Source: an uncultured Pseudomonas sp. (GTDB lineage: Bacteria; Pseudomonadota; Gammaproteobacteria; Pseudomonadales; Pseudomonadaceae). From it: 64,000 nucleotides of DNA. Below, one piece after another: positions 37,471-45,732 of this stretch; position 1 is the first letter of the stretch, and each line of letters starts with the position of its first letter. The translations under genes were made by a program, and so were the position numbers. The stretch spans positions 49,945 through 113,944 of the forward strand of contig NZ_CAMPHV010000017.1 of NCBI RefSeq assembly GCF_946886105.1. The letters are read 5' to 3'. The notes under the pieces were generated by a model. The model was given only the letters and a program-made list of their open reading frames with translations, did no database searches and was not told the DNA's origin.

Positions 37471-38304
37471 TCAGCCGTAGCGGCCGGTGATGTAGTCCTC
37501 TGTCTGCTTCTTCGCCGGGTTGGTGAACAGGGTATCGGTGTCGCCGTACTCGATCAGCTTGCCCATGTACATGAACGCCGTGTAATCCGACACCCGCGCC
37601 GCCTGCTGCATATTGTGGGTGACGATGACGATGGTGTACTTGGATTTCAGTTCGTAGATCAGCTCTTCGACTTTCAGCGTCGAGATCGGATCCAGCGCCG
37701 AGCAGGGTTCGTCGAGCAGCAGCACTTCCGGCTGCACCGCCACGGTCCGGGCGATCACCAGGCGCTGCTGCTGACCGCCGGACAGGCCGAGGGCGGACTC
37801 GTGCAGGCGGTCCTTGACCTCATCCCACAGCGCCGCGCTTTTCAGCGCCCACTCCACCGCTTCGTCGAGCACACGCTTCTGCTTGATGCCCTGGATACGC
37901 AGGCCGTAGACCACGTTCTCGTAGATGCTCTTGGGGAACGGGTTGGGCTTCTGGAACACCATGCCGACGCGGCGGCGCAGCTCGGCGACGTCCTCGCCCT
38001 TGCGGTAGATATTTTTGCCGTCGAGGTTGATCTCGCCTTCCACGCGGCAACCGTCGACCAGATCGTTCATCCGGTTGAGGGTGCGCAGCAGGGTCGACTT
38101 GCCGCAACCGGACGGGCCGATAAAGGCGGTCACGCGCTGCCTGGGGATGTTCAGCTGAACATCGAACAACGCCTGCTTTTCACCGTAGTACAGGTTCAGA
38201 CCCGGCACTTCGATAGCGATGTTTTCGGCCGCCAGGTCGAAACTCTTTTTGTCGCGGCCCAGAGCGGAAATATCGATGCCGTGGGCGTGGCTTTCATGCT
38301 GCAT
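37471..38304 (-). CDS. pstB: phosphate ABC transporter ATPase PstB
   Basis: A 277-residue ATPase driving high-affinity phosphate import. Walker [10 protein letters not shown], the PstB-specific [17 protein letters not shown], signature LSGGQQQR, Walker [14 protein letters not shown] and switch VTHNMQQA are all present. The ~25-residue N-terminal extension ([20 protein letters not shown]) is typical for Pseudomonas. A 102-base gap with an inverted repeat separates it from pstA. Confidence 0.98.
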   Translation of the reverse strand: MQHESHAHGIDISALGRDKKSFDLAAENIAIEVPGLNLYYGEKQALFDVQLNIPRQRVTAFIGPSGCGKSTLLRTLNRMNDLVDGCRVEGEINLDGKNIYRKGEDVAELRRRVGMVFQKPNPFPKSIYENVVYGLRIQGIKQKRVLDEAVEWALKSAALWDEVKDRLHESALGLSGGQQQRLVIARTVAVQPEVLLLDEPCSALDPISTLKVEELIYELKSKYTIVIVTHNMQQAARVSDYTAFMYMGKLIEYGDTDTLFTNPAKKQTEDYITGRYG

Positions 38305-38327
38305 GGTTTCACTCCGTTCACAGCTAT

Positions 38328-38402
38328 GAGCTGCAAGCTATAAGCGGCAAGTCAACAGCCGGTCGCTTCCACTGGAAACTTGCGGCTCGAGGCTTGCAGC
38401 TC
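38328..38402. repeat. inverted repeat between pstB and pstA
   Basis: Outer arms GAGCTGCAAGC (38328-38338) and GCTTGCAGCTC (38392-38402) and inner arms AGCGGCAAGT and ACTTGCGGCT are inverted copies. A related single palindrome lies at 5167-5194. Inside a polycistronic unit such a hairpin could give unequal levels of pstCA and pstB-phoU. Confidence 0.7.
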
Positions 38403-38406
38403 AGAT

Positions 38407-40083
38407 TCAATGATCCAGCGCCTTGTACTTTTCGCGCAGGTGGTTGCGGATCATCACCGCACTGAAGTTCAGTACCACGATCACCAGCACCAATAGCAGC
38501 GCCGTGGCGTATACCAAGGGGCGTGCGGCCTCGACGTTGGGGCTTTGGAAGCCGACGTCGTAGATGTGGAAGCCCAGGTGCATGATCTTCTGATCCAGGT
38601 GCAGATAGGGATAGTTGCCATCCAGCGGCAGGCTCGGCGCCAGCTTGACCACCCCCACCAGCATCAGCGGCGCCACTTCGCCGGCGGCGCGGGCCACGGC
38701 GAGAATCAGGCCGGTCATCATCGCCGGGCTGGCCATCGGCAACACCACACGCCACAGGGTTTCGACCTTGGTCGCGCCCAGCGCCAGAGAACCTTCGCGC
38801 ACCGCACGGGGAATCCGCGACAGGCCTTCCTCGGTCGCGACAATCACCACCGGCAGGGTCAGAATCGCCAGGGTCAGCGAGGCCCAGAGCAAGCCCGGGG
38901 TACCGAAGGTCGGTGCCGGCGCCGATTCGGGGAAGAACATGCGGTCCAGCGAGCCGCCCAGCACATAGACGAAGAAGCCCAGGCCGAACACGCCGTAAAC
39001 GATCGCCGGGACGCCGGCAAGGTTGTTCACCGCGATGCGGATCACCCGGGTCAGCGGTCCCTGCTTGGCGTATTCGCGCAGGTAGATGGCGGCGACCACG
39101 CCGAACGGGGTGACGATCACCGCCATGATCAGGGTCATCATGATGGTGCCGAAAATCGCCGGGAAGATGCCGCCCTCGGTGTTGGCCTCGCGCGGGTCGT
39201 CGCTGACGAATTCCCAGAGTTTGGCACCGTAGAAGCGCAGCTTATCGAAGCCGCCCATGGCGTTGGGCTGGAAGGCCCGCACCACCTTGCCCAGGCTCAG
39301 GGTGACTTCGCGCCCGTCGACGGTTTTGACCGTCACGCTGTCGCGGTTGAACGCCTGATTGAGCGCGACCAATTGGTCTTCGAGCACCTTGTACTCGGCG
39401 TCCCACTTGGCCCGTTCGGCGTCCAGGTCGGCCTGCGCGGCGGCATCCAGCTTGCCCTGCAATTCCAGCTTGCGGGTTTGCAGGCGCAGGCGTTCGAGCC
39501 CGGCGTTGATCCGGCCGATGTCCTTCTTCTCCAGGCGCACCAGTTGCTCGTGCAGCTGCTCGACGCGCTCGAGACGCTCCTGCAGCGCCGGCCAGCTGGC
39601 CTCGCCCTCGGCAACCAGCTCGCCGCTTTCCTTGACGTTGACCAGGTAGCCGTAGAAGTTGCCCCACTCGCGGCGCTCGAAGGCCGTGAGGTTTTCCGGG
39701 GTACGCTGGTTACTCAGCCACTCGCCGACCACCCAGGTGAAATCCGCGCCGTAGATATCGCGGTTACCCACCTTGAACAGTTCGCGGGTCATGAACTCGT
39801 CGCCCTCGGCGTTCACCGGCAAGCCGGAAGCCGCCAAGCGGGCACGTGGCACCTCTTCGATCTGGGTGATTTCACCGGCCATCACACGGGCTTCCTGACC
39901 GGGCACCTGGTAATCGGCCTCGACGATATCCGCCGGCCAGAAGTGACCGAGACCACGCACGGCGATCACCAGCATCAGTCCCAGGGTCATGATCACCGCG
40001 ATGGAGACCGCGCCGGCGTTCATCCAGATCCAGGGTGTACCGCTCTTGAACCAGGTCTTCAGGTTGTTCTGTTTCACGGACAT
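38407..40083 (-). CDS. pstA: phosphate ABC transporter permease PstA, enlarged Pseudomonas form
   Basis: A 558-residue permease, almost twice the E. coli length. After the first membrane segment (about 20-45) comes a ~240-residue insertion, presumably periplasmic and partly coiled coil (LQERLERVEQLHEQLVRLEKK and neighbours). The standard five-segment PstA core follows (about 300-545), with the ATPase-contact loop REGSLALGATKVETLWRVVLP. It pairs with PstC, which is enlarged likewise. Start ATG follows pstC by 15 bases. Confidence 0.96.
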   Translation of the reverse strand: MSVKQNNLKTWFKSGTPWIWMNAGAVSIAVIMTLGLMLVIAVRGLGHFWPADIVEADYQVPGQEARVMAGEITQIEEVPRARLAASGLPVNAEGDEFMTRELFKVGNRDIYGADFTWVVGEWLSNQRTPENLTAFERREWGNFYGYLVNVKESGELVAEGEASWPALQERLERVEQLHEQLVRLEKKDIGRINAGLERLRLQTRKLELQGKLDAAAQADLDAERAKWDAEYKVLEDQLVALNQAFNRDSVTVKTVDGREVTLSLGKVVRAFQPNAMGGFDKLRFYGAKLWEFVSDDPREANTEGGIFPAIFGTIMMTLIMAVIVTPFGVVAAIYLREYAKQGPLTRVIRIAVNNLAGVPAIVYGVFGLGFFVYVLGGSLDRMFFPESAPAPTFGTPGLLWASLTLAILTLPVVIVATEEGLSRIPRAVREGSLALGATKVETLWRVVLPMASPAMMTGLILAVARAAGEVAPLMLVGVVKLAPSLPLDGNYPYLHLDQKIMHLGFHIYDVGFQSPNVEAARPLVYATALLLVLVIVVLNFSAVMIRNHLREKYKALDH

Positions 40084-40098
40084 TTACCTTCCCAAACC

Positions 40099-42384
40099 TT
40101 AGAGCGAAGCGTATTTGACGCGCAGACGCTGGCGCACCAGCTCTGCCAGAGTGTTCATCACGAAGGTGAAGCCCAGCAGCACCAGCGCCGAGAGGAACAG
40201 CACGCGGTAATGGGTGCCGCCGACCTCCGACTCCGGCATTTCCACCGCCACGTTGGCGGCCAGGGTGCGCAAGCCTTCGAAGATGCTCATGTCCATGATC
40301 GCGGTGTTGCCGGTGGCCATCAGCACGATCATGGTCTCGCCGACGGCGCGGCCCATGCCGATCATCACCGCCGAGAAGATCCCCGGGCTGGCGGTCAGAA
40401 TCACCACCCGCGTCAGGGTCTGCCAGGGTGTGGCGCCGAGCGCCAGGGAGCCGAAGGTCAGGCTCTTGGGCACGCTGAACACAGCGTCTTCGGCAATCGA
40501 GTAGATCGTCGGGATCACCGCGAAGCCCATCGCCAGACCGACCACCAGGGCGTTGCGCTGATCGTAGGGAATGCCCAGGTCATTGCTCAGCCACAAGCGC
40601 ATATTGCCGTCGAACATCCAGTTCTCCAGGTGTCCGCTCATGTCCAGCGAGATGTAAGCGACCACCAGGATCACCGGAATCAGCAGCGCCGATTCCCAAC
40701 CATCGGGCACGCTCAGGCGGATCGATTCGGGCAGGCGGCTCCAGGCATAAGCGGCCAACAGGATACCGATCGGGGTGAAGATCAGCAGGCTGAAAATGCC
40801 CGGCAGATGCCCTTCCACATAAGGAGCCAGGAACAGGCCGGCGAAGAAGCCGAGGATCACCGTCGGCAGCGCTTCCATCAGCTCGATCACCGGCTTGACC
40901 TTGCGACGCAGCGCCGGCGCCATGAAATAGGCGGTGTAGAGCGCAGCGGCGATCGCCAGCGGGGCGGCCAGAAGCATCGCGTAGAACGCCGCCTTGAGGG
41001 TACCGAAGGCCAGCGGCGAGAGGCTCAGCTTGGGTTCGTTATCGGTGCTGGCGGACGTCGATTGCCAGATATGGCTGGGCGTATCGTAGTTTTCGTACCA
41101 GACCTTGCCCCACAACGAGCTCCAGGAAATCTCCGGGTGCGGGTTGTCGAGCAGCAAGCGCTGCAGTTGCCCATCGCTCTCGACCAGCAGCCGATTGGCG
41201 CGCGGCGACAAGGCGGCGAGCGCCTGGCCTTCGGCGACCTGCTCGATCAACAGGGTGCGGTGCGCGGTGCTGTGGAAAACCCCCAGATTGCCCTTGGCAT
41301 CCAGGGCCATGAAACCCTTGCGGCGCTCTTCCGGAAGAATCTGAATGATCGGGCTGTCATCGAGTTGGAAACTGCGGACGGCCTTGAGGACCGATTTTCC
41401 GTCCTCCTCGCGGACCATGAACCACTGCTGTATGCCGCCGCCGCTGTCGCCGATCATCAGCGAAATGCCGCCGAGCAAAGAGGTGGCGTTGCTGACTTCC
41501 AGCTTGCCTTCCTTGAGCAGTTTGTAGCGGCCGTTCAGCGAGTTGCTGCGCATGTCGAAGACATCGGCGGTGGCGCGACCGTTGATCACATACAGCCAGA
41601 GATGGCGCGGATCGATGATCAAGGCTTTGATCGGCTCGGCGATCTGCGGCAGCGACAGGCGCTCCTCGCTGAGGGTGACTTCGCCGGTCATGAGGTTTTC
41701 TTCGCGGCCCAGGCTCAGCACGTGCAGCTCGGTGCCGGTCGAGCCGGTCAGCATCAGGGTGCCGCCATTCAGGCTCATGCCGACGTGATCCAGCGCGCGG
41801 CCCTGGGTATCGAGAACGATAGGCGCCTCACCGAACGGGTATTCGATACTCGGCGTAATGGTCTGCACATCGTTCGGGTAGCTGAGCTTGTAGGCATGCT
41901 GGAATACCAACACCTGGCCATTCGACAAGCCCAGGGCCACGCGATTGCTGCCCGGCTGATCGCGACCGACCGAAACGATCTGCGCATCCGCGGGGATCGG
42001 CAGGCTGACCGTGCTCAGCGCCTGCATGTTCTTGGCATCGAAGAACTGCACCTGGCCGCTTTGGTCCAGACGCATCGCCATCTGGTTCTGCTCTTCCAGG
42101 GTCAGCAGCAGGGGCGCAGCGGCTTCGCTCAACCAAGCGGCCTGCACCGGCTTGCGGCTTTCCAGGTCGGCGCCCTGGAACATCGGCAACACCACGTAGC
42201 CGAGATAGAAGAAGATCAGGGTAATGGCGCCCAGCACCGCCAAGCCGCCGATCGACACGGCCCAACGCGCCAGGCGATCCTTGAACGCGCGAATACGCCG
42301 CTTGCGCCGCAAGGCCGGAGTATTGAAATCCAGCCCGAAGGGCTTGCCCGGAGCGGTCATGGTTTCACTAGACAAATCATTCAT
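40099..42384 (-). CDS. pstC: phosphate ABC transporter permease PstC, enlarged Pseudomonas form
   Basis: A 761-residue permease versus about 320 in E. coli. A first membrane segment (about 45-65) is followed by a ~400-residue insertion that looks like beta-propeller or WD-like repeats (GKSVLKAVRSFQLDDSPIIQI, LVLDTQGRALDHVG), presumably periplasmic. The classical PstC core lies in the last ~300 residues, with FGSLALGATPWQTLTRVVILTASPG as the coupling loop. Many Pseudomonas share this architecture. A Pho box lies in the gap toward pstS. Confidence 0.95.
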   Translation of the reverse strand: MNDLSSETMTAPGKPFGLDFNTPALRRKRRIRAFKDRLARWAVSIGGLAVLGAITLIFFYLGYVVLPMFQGADLESRKPVQAAWLSEAAAPLLLTLEEQNQMAMRLDQSGQVQFFDAKNMQALSTVSLPIPADAQIVSVGRDQPGSNRVALGLSNGQVLVFQHAYKLSYPNDVQTITPSIEYPFGEAPIVLDTQGRALDHVGMSLNGGTLMLTGSTGTELHVLSLGREENLMTGEVTLSEERLSLPQIAEPIKALIIDPRHLWLYVINGRATADVFDMRSNSLNGRYKLLKEGKLEVSNATSLLGGISLMIGDSGGGIQQWFMVREEDGKSVLKAVRSFQLDDSPIIQILPEERRKGFMALDAKGNLGVFHSTAHRTLLIEQVAEGQALAALSPRANRLLVESDGQLQRLLLDNPHPEISWSSLWGKVWYENYDTPSHIWQSTSASTDNEPKLSLSPLAFGTLKAAFYAMLLAAPLAIAAALYTAYFMAPALRRKVKPVIELMEALPTVILGFFAGLFLAPYVEGHLPGIFSLLIFTPIGILLAAYAWSRLPESIRLSVPDGWESALLIPVILVVAYISLDMSGHLENWMFDGNMRLWLSNDLGIPYDQRNALVVGLAMGFAVIPTIYSIAEDAVFSVPKSLTFGSLALGATPWQTLTRVVILTASPGIFSAVMIGMGRAVGETMIVLMATGNTAIMDMSIFEGLRTLAANVAVEMPESEVGGTHYRVLFLSALVLLGFTFVMNTLAELVRQRLRVKYASL

Positions 42385-42466
42385 AGGTAAGAGCGTCTCT
42401 GCGCGGCCATGAGCCCGTCATGATTAATGCTGTCGTTATACGAGCCGCTAACTCTAGCCGGACTTT

Positions 42467-42484
42467 ATGACAAAAAAGTTACAG
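42467..42484 (-). promoter_or_regulatory. Pho box between pstS and pstC
   Basis: On the minus strand CTGTAAC-TTTT-TTGTCAT, two half-sites at the 11-base period, lies 83-100 bases upstream of the pstC start. It predicts a second PhoB-controlled promoter for pstCAB-phoU in addition to the one at pstS. Confidence 0.6.
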
Positions 42485-42500
42485 CACTCGGACAAAGCAA

Positions 42501-42529
42501 CGCCCACCTCTCGTAAACGAGGGCGGGCG
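42501..42529 (-). terminator. hairpin downstream of pstS (attenuator-like)
   Basis: CGCCCACCTCTCG and CGAGGGCGGGCG form a stem with one bulge around TAAA, 35 bases beyond the pstS stop. No long T run follows. It could end most transcripts after pstS, so the binding protein is made in excess over the membrane subunits. Confidence 0.55.
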
Positions 42530-42563
42530 TGCGACTTACTGTAGGCGTCTTGCCTGTAGCGGA

Positions 42564-43535
42564 TTACTCCAGACCCAACTCCTTGAGGGTTTTCGCAGCG
42601 ACCTTGCTCGGCAGCGGGATGTAACCGTCCTTCACCACCACTTCCTGACCTTGCTTGGACAGCACCAGCTTGACGAACTCCGCGTCCAGCGGGCTCAGCG
42701 GCTTGTTCGGCGCCTTGTTGACGTAAACGTAGAAGAAGCGTGCCAGCGGGAACTTGCCAGCCAGGGCGTTTTCTTCGTTGGCATCAAAGGCCTCGCCGCC
42801 TTTCTTCGACAGCGGCACGGTCTTCACGCTGGAAGTCTTGTAACCGATGCCCGAGTAACCGATGGCGTTCAGGGTGCTGGAGATCGACTGCACCACGGAA
42901 GCCGAACCCGGCTGCTCGTTGACGTTGGCTTTGTAGTCGCCTTTGCACAGGGCTTCTTCCTTGAAGTAGCCATAGGTGCCGGATACCGAGTTACGGCCGA
43001 ACAATTGAATCGGCTTGTTCGCCCACTCGCCGGTCAGACCAACGTCGCCCCAGGTTTTGATATCGCTGGCGCCACCGCACAGACGGGTGCTGGAGAAGAT
43101 CGCGTCGACCTGCGCGATATCCAGGCTCTTGATCGGGTTGTCCTTGTGTACGAATACCGCCAGGGCGTCGATGGCCACCGGTACGGCGGTCGGCTTGTAG
43201 CCGTATTTCTCTTCGAATGCCTGGATTTCGGCATCTTTCATCGCACGGCTCATCGGCCCCATGCTGGCGGTGCCTTCGGTCAGCGCGGGTGGCGCAGTGG
43301 AAGAACCGGCGGCCTGGATCTGGATATTGACGTTCGGGTATTCCTTTTTGAACTCTTCAGCCCACAGGGTCATCAAGTTGGCCAGGGAGTCGGAACCGAC
43401 GCTGGACAGGTTGCCCGACACGCCGGAAGTTTTTACGTAGCTCGGCAGAGCCGGATCGACAGCAGCGACCGCATTGGCGGTGGCGACGCCAGCGGCGACA
43501 AATGTCATGGCCGCCATCAAACGCTTCAGTTTCAT
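42564..43535 (-). CDS. pstS: phosphate-binding periplasmic protein PstS
   Basis: A 323-residue binding protein with a signal peptide (1-~24). Phosphate-contact loops are recognisable: GSDSLANLM near the N-terminus, [24 protein letters not shown], and [14 protein letters not shown]. It captures phosphate for PstCAB and belongs to the Pseudomonas PstS class that is also abundant outside the cell. It is preceded by a run of four Pho half-sites. Confidence 0.98.
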   Translation of the reverse strand: MKLKRLMAAMTFVAAGVATANAVAAVDPALPSYVKTSGVSGNLSSVGSDSLANLMTLWAEEFKKEYPNVNIQIQAAGSSTAPPALTEGTASMGPMSRAMKDAEIQAFEEKYGYKPTAVPVAIDALAVFVHKDNPIKSLDIAQVDAIFSSTRLCGGASDIKTWGDVGLTGEWANKPIQLFGRNSVSGTYGYFKEEALCKGDYKANVNEQPGSASVVQSISSTLNAIGYSGIGYKTSSVKTVPLSKKGGEAFDANEENALAGKFPLARFFYVYVNKAPNKPLSPLDAEFVKLVLSKQGQEVVVKDGYIPLPSKVAAKTLKELGLE

Positions 43536-43595
43536 GCCTTACTCCTAGCAAACGTGTGTGTTGGGATTGAACGGGGCCAAGTATCTTCAGGCCGT

Positions 43596-43635
43596 ATGAC
43601 GACTGTATGAAATCTATATGACAGTAAGATGACTG
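43596..43635 (-). promoter_or_regulatory. tandem Pho boxes upstream of pstS
   Basis: Four seven-base half-sites spaced exactly 11 bases apart on the minus strand: CAGTCAT, CTGTCAT, ATTTCAT and TCGTCAT (plus-strand starts 43629, 43618, 43607, 43596). They end 61 bases upstream of the pstS start. Such an array binds several PhoB dimers and predicts very strong induction at low phosphate. Confidence 0.88.
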
Positions 43636-43769
43636 CCCAAACCTGTCCCTTCGATAAGGTGGCAGAGCGCCACAGTCGCCCGTCGACTATTCAGTCGCTA
43701 TACTCGCAAGGCCCGTTCCTTAGCGGGTTTCGCCCCCACAACAACAACCGCACTGCGAGCCGTACCTAG

Positions 43770-44171
43770 ATGAATGATTACGAACAGGACGATCCCATTC
43801 CGCAGGGCGATCTGGCGCTGCAGATCACCGCGCTGCCACGAGAAACCAACGGTTTCGGCGATATCTACGGCGGCTGGTTGGTATCGCAAATGGATTTGGC
43901 CGGCACCGCCATGGCCAGCAAGGTCGCCGGCGGGCGGGTTGCGACCGTGGCCATCGACCGGATGGCGTTTCTGGTACCGGTTTCGGTGGGCGCGCAGTTG
44001 TCTTTCTATACCCAGGCGCTGGAAGTAGGCCGCAGCTCGATTCAAATGCTGGTCGAAGTGTGGAGCGACGATCCGCTATCCAGCGAATGGCGCAAGGTCA
44101 CCGAGGCGGTATTCGTTTTCGTCGCCATCGACGGCAGCGGCCGCACCCGTCCGGTACCGGCACGGCGCTGA
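43770..44171 (+). CDS. hot-dog-fold acyl-CoA thioesterase (YciA-like)
   Basis: A 133-residue single hot-dog protein hydrolysing acyl-CoA. The catalytic region reads ANETN-like RETNGFGDIYGGWLVSQMDLAG, with the conserved Asp on the central helix, followed by VATVAIDRMAFLVPVSVG. It is divergent from pstS; the 234-base gap contains the Pho array. Confidence 0.9.
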   Translation: MNDYEQDDPIPQGDLALQITALPRETNGFGDIYGGWLVSQMDLAGTAMASKVAGGRVATVAIDRMAFLVPVSVGAQLSFYTQALEVGRSSIQMLVEVWSDDPLSSEWRKVTEAVFVFVAIDGSGRTRPVPARR

Positions 44172-44259
44172 GGCCTCGCTCAACCAGCCGCCTGCGCCGC
44201 ATGAAATGTAGCTCCCCGGGTTGGAGAAGGGGTGCGACAGAACCTTAAATGGCCGGCCA

Positions 44260-44929
44260 TCAGATCCACTGATCGTTACGCTTGCGCCGCACCCGCAACA
44301 GGGTCGGCACGATCAGTCCGGCGAACAGTCCGGCACCAGCGATGCTGCCGCCATACACCATATAGCGCATCAGCACCTGCTGATTCTCCTCGCCCAACTG
44401 CGCCTGCAACTCACGCAACTCCGAACGCGCCCGGCTCAGTTCGCCGTCCAACGCCGCGCGCGCCGCCTGCGACTCGTCGATCAGCGCCTTACGCGCATCC
44501 AAGGTCTCCTGCATGCCCTGCACACGAGCCTTCCAACCGTCGTTGATAGCTTCCAGCTCGGCACTGAGTTCGGCCACCTTCTGCTCCAACTGAGGCAGCC
44601 GCTCAGCCTGACCAGGCATCGCCTGCAGATCGCGACTGGGAATCCACACGGCGCTGCCATTTTCGCCACGCACCTGGCTGTAATCCCCCCTGGTTTCGCA
44701 ACAGCTCGACCTTCTGCCCGGAGCTGAGGGTGCCGACGATGCGGTAGCCGTCGGTCGGGCCGCTACGCACATAAGTATTCAAGCTATCGCTCACCCAGCG
44801 CACATTGCCGGCGGCCTCCTCGGCCTGCGCCGGCATACCGGCCAGCAGCAGGCCACCTAGCAGGCAGATACCAAGGGCGCGAGTACGCAGCGGGGAAATG
44901 CGGGAGGGCGAATAACGGAATGGGGACAT
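44260..44929 (-). pseudogene. SH3/coiled-coil membrane protein (TIGR04211 type) broken by a frameshift
   Basis: Two frames together make one protein: signal peptide plus SH3b domain (MSPFRYSPSR..., through GYRIVGTLSSGQKVELLRNQG) and, in another frame, DYSQVRGENGSAVWIPSRDLQ, a ~90-residue coiled coil, a membrane segment (MVYGGSIAGAGLFAGLIVPTLL) and a basic tail. The break is at a run of six G on the minus strand (44685-44690); five would restore one frame. The gene is 670 bases, one more than a multiple of three. It may be truly inactivated, slip-prone, or a sequencing error. The intact family resembles YgiM. Confidence 0.85.
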
Positions 44930-45148
44930 GGGGCAATCTTCACATGGCGATAGAACGAAACCCGGTAAATGGGCGCGATAACGCCGGCCAGGCGAAGAGT
45001 TGTAAGCAGAAATGCAATCCAGGGTGGATGGAGTCCGCGTAATCACCCGGATGGCGAATGACCATACAACCCACCCGGTAGGCCGACAGCAGACAGACAT
45101 CGACAGCCAGGTGGAGTTCATTCGGTGCAATGGGGACGGATAGCGGGC
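44930..45148. other. intergenic region upstream of the SH3 gene
   Basis: No gene is visible. The part nearest 44930 should contain the SH3 gene promoter (minus strand). A GGGTGGAT word near 45023 resembles dispersed Pseudomonas palindromes but has no clear partner. Confidence 0.4.
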
Positions 45149-45272
45149 CGTTGAAAAATCTAGGAGGGACAAGACCCCCGCAAAAACCGCCGGAAAGCAG
45201 CGTTTCGCTGCTGTAAATGCGCACTTTCAGGACAATTTTAACGCCGTATTGCCAACGCAGTTTTTTCAACAG
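45149..45272. mobile_element. MITE-like element with GTTGAAAAA ends
   Basis: About 124 bases bounded by CGTTGAAAAA on the left and TTTTTTCAACAG on the right, so the ends are inverted copies of GTTGAAAAA. The interior has a small hairpin (AGCAGCGTTTCGCTGCT, about 45196-45212) and no coding potential. Size, ends and location at the edge of a lower-GC block fit a non-autonomous transposable relic; I see no clear target duplication. Confidence 0.45.
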
Positions 45273-45523
45273 CCTGATAGGCGGTACGAAAGGGACAATG
45301 GCCGTCTACACCGCAAAGTAGATGATTACAACAAGAAGAAGCCGACCGATAGCGGATATTTCATCACTAAATGTCGACTCATTCAGGCCCATCGACTCGC
45401 GAAGACATCCCTACGGATTTATCAAGAAGCGGCGCTATCTAATAGCTTGTGCCTCTCCAGAGGGATGACCAGCACACGGATGTGTTCCTTTAAAGGAAAA
45501 AACACTAAAAATGAGGATTTTTT
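45273..45523. other. intergenic region upstream of the membrane-protein/PIN pair
   Basis: An open frame begins inside the MITE-like element and runs through here, but it has no family resemblance and no ribosome site. The region should hold the promoter of the gene pair; the only clear structure is the perfect palindrome at 45485-45498. Confidence 0.4.
45485..45498. promoter_or_regulatory. perfect palindrome TTCCTTTAAAGGAA before the accessory pair
   Basis: A 14-base perfect palindrome 26 bases upstream of the small membrane-protein start, followed by an A-rich stretch. Placement is right for an operator overlapping a promoter or leader. No regulator gene is adjacent. Confidence 0.4.
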
Positions 45524-45721
45524 ATGAATACCGATATCTCGCTGTTTGCCAAACCTGAATTTTGGATAACTCTCTCGCTGAGCATAATGTTGACGATCAG
45601 CTTCACCATTAAATTTATAAAAAAGAAAAGCAGTGTGAAAGCCAAGGGAGGCTCTGTAGCAGTTGGCCGAGACGCTAATGCTCCCATAACTATCAAGCAT
45701 GGAAACAAAGTTCCTGATTGA
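45524..45721 (+). CDS. single-pass membrane protein with C-terminal amyloid-like/adaptor motif
   Basis: A 65-residue protein. One membrane helix (about residues 12-32, FWITLSLSIMLTISFTIKFI) is followed by a basic stop (KKK) and a C-terminal motif at 38-57, KAKGGSVAVGRDANAPITI. The next gene encodes a nearly parallel motif at its N-terminus. AGGA lies seven bases before the ATG. The gene overlaps or abuts the next by its stop codon, so the two are co-translated. Topology would place the motif in the cytoplasm. I recognise no named family; a membrane-targeted effector or anchor is inferred. Confidence 0.7.
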   Translation: MNTDISLFAKPEFWITLSLSIMLTISFTIKFIKKKSSVKAKGGSVAVGRDANAPITIKHGNKVPD

Positions 45722-45732
45722 TTGGGGTAGTC

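Noticed and set aside
38545..42390. 1281-codon open frame antisense to pstA/pstC
   Set aside because: His/Gln/Arg-rich shadow frame that spans both genes and their gap; pstA and pstC are unambiguous.
45249..45527. 92-codon frame upstream of the membrane-protein gene
   Set aside because: Starts inside the MITE-like element, has no ribosome site and no family resemblance, and overlaps the real start at 45524.
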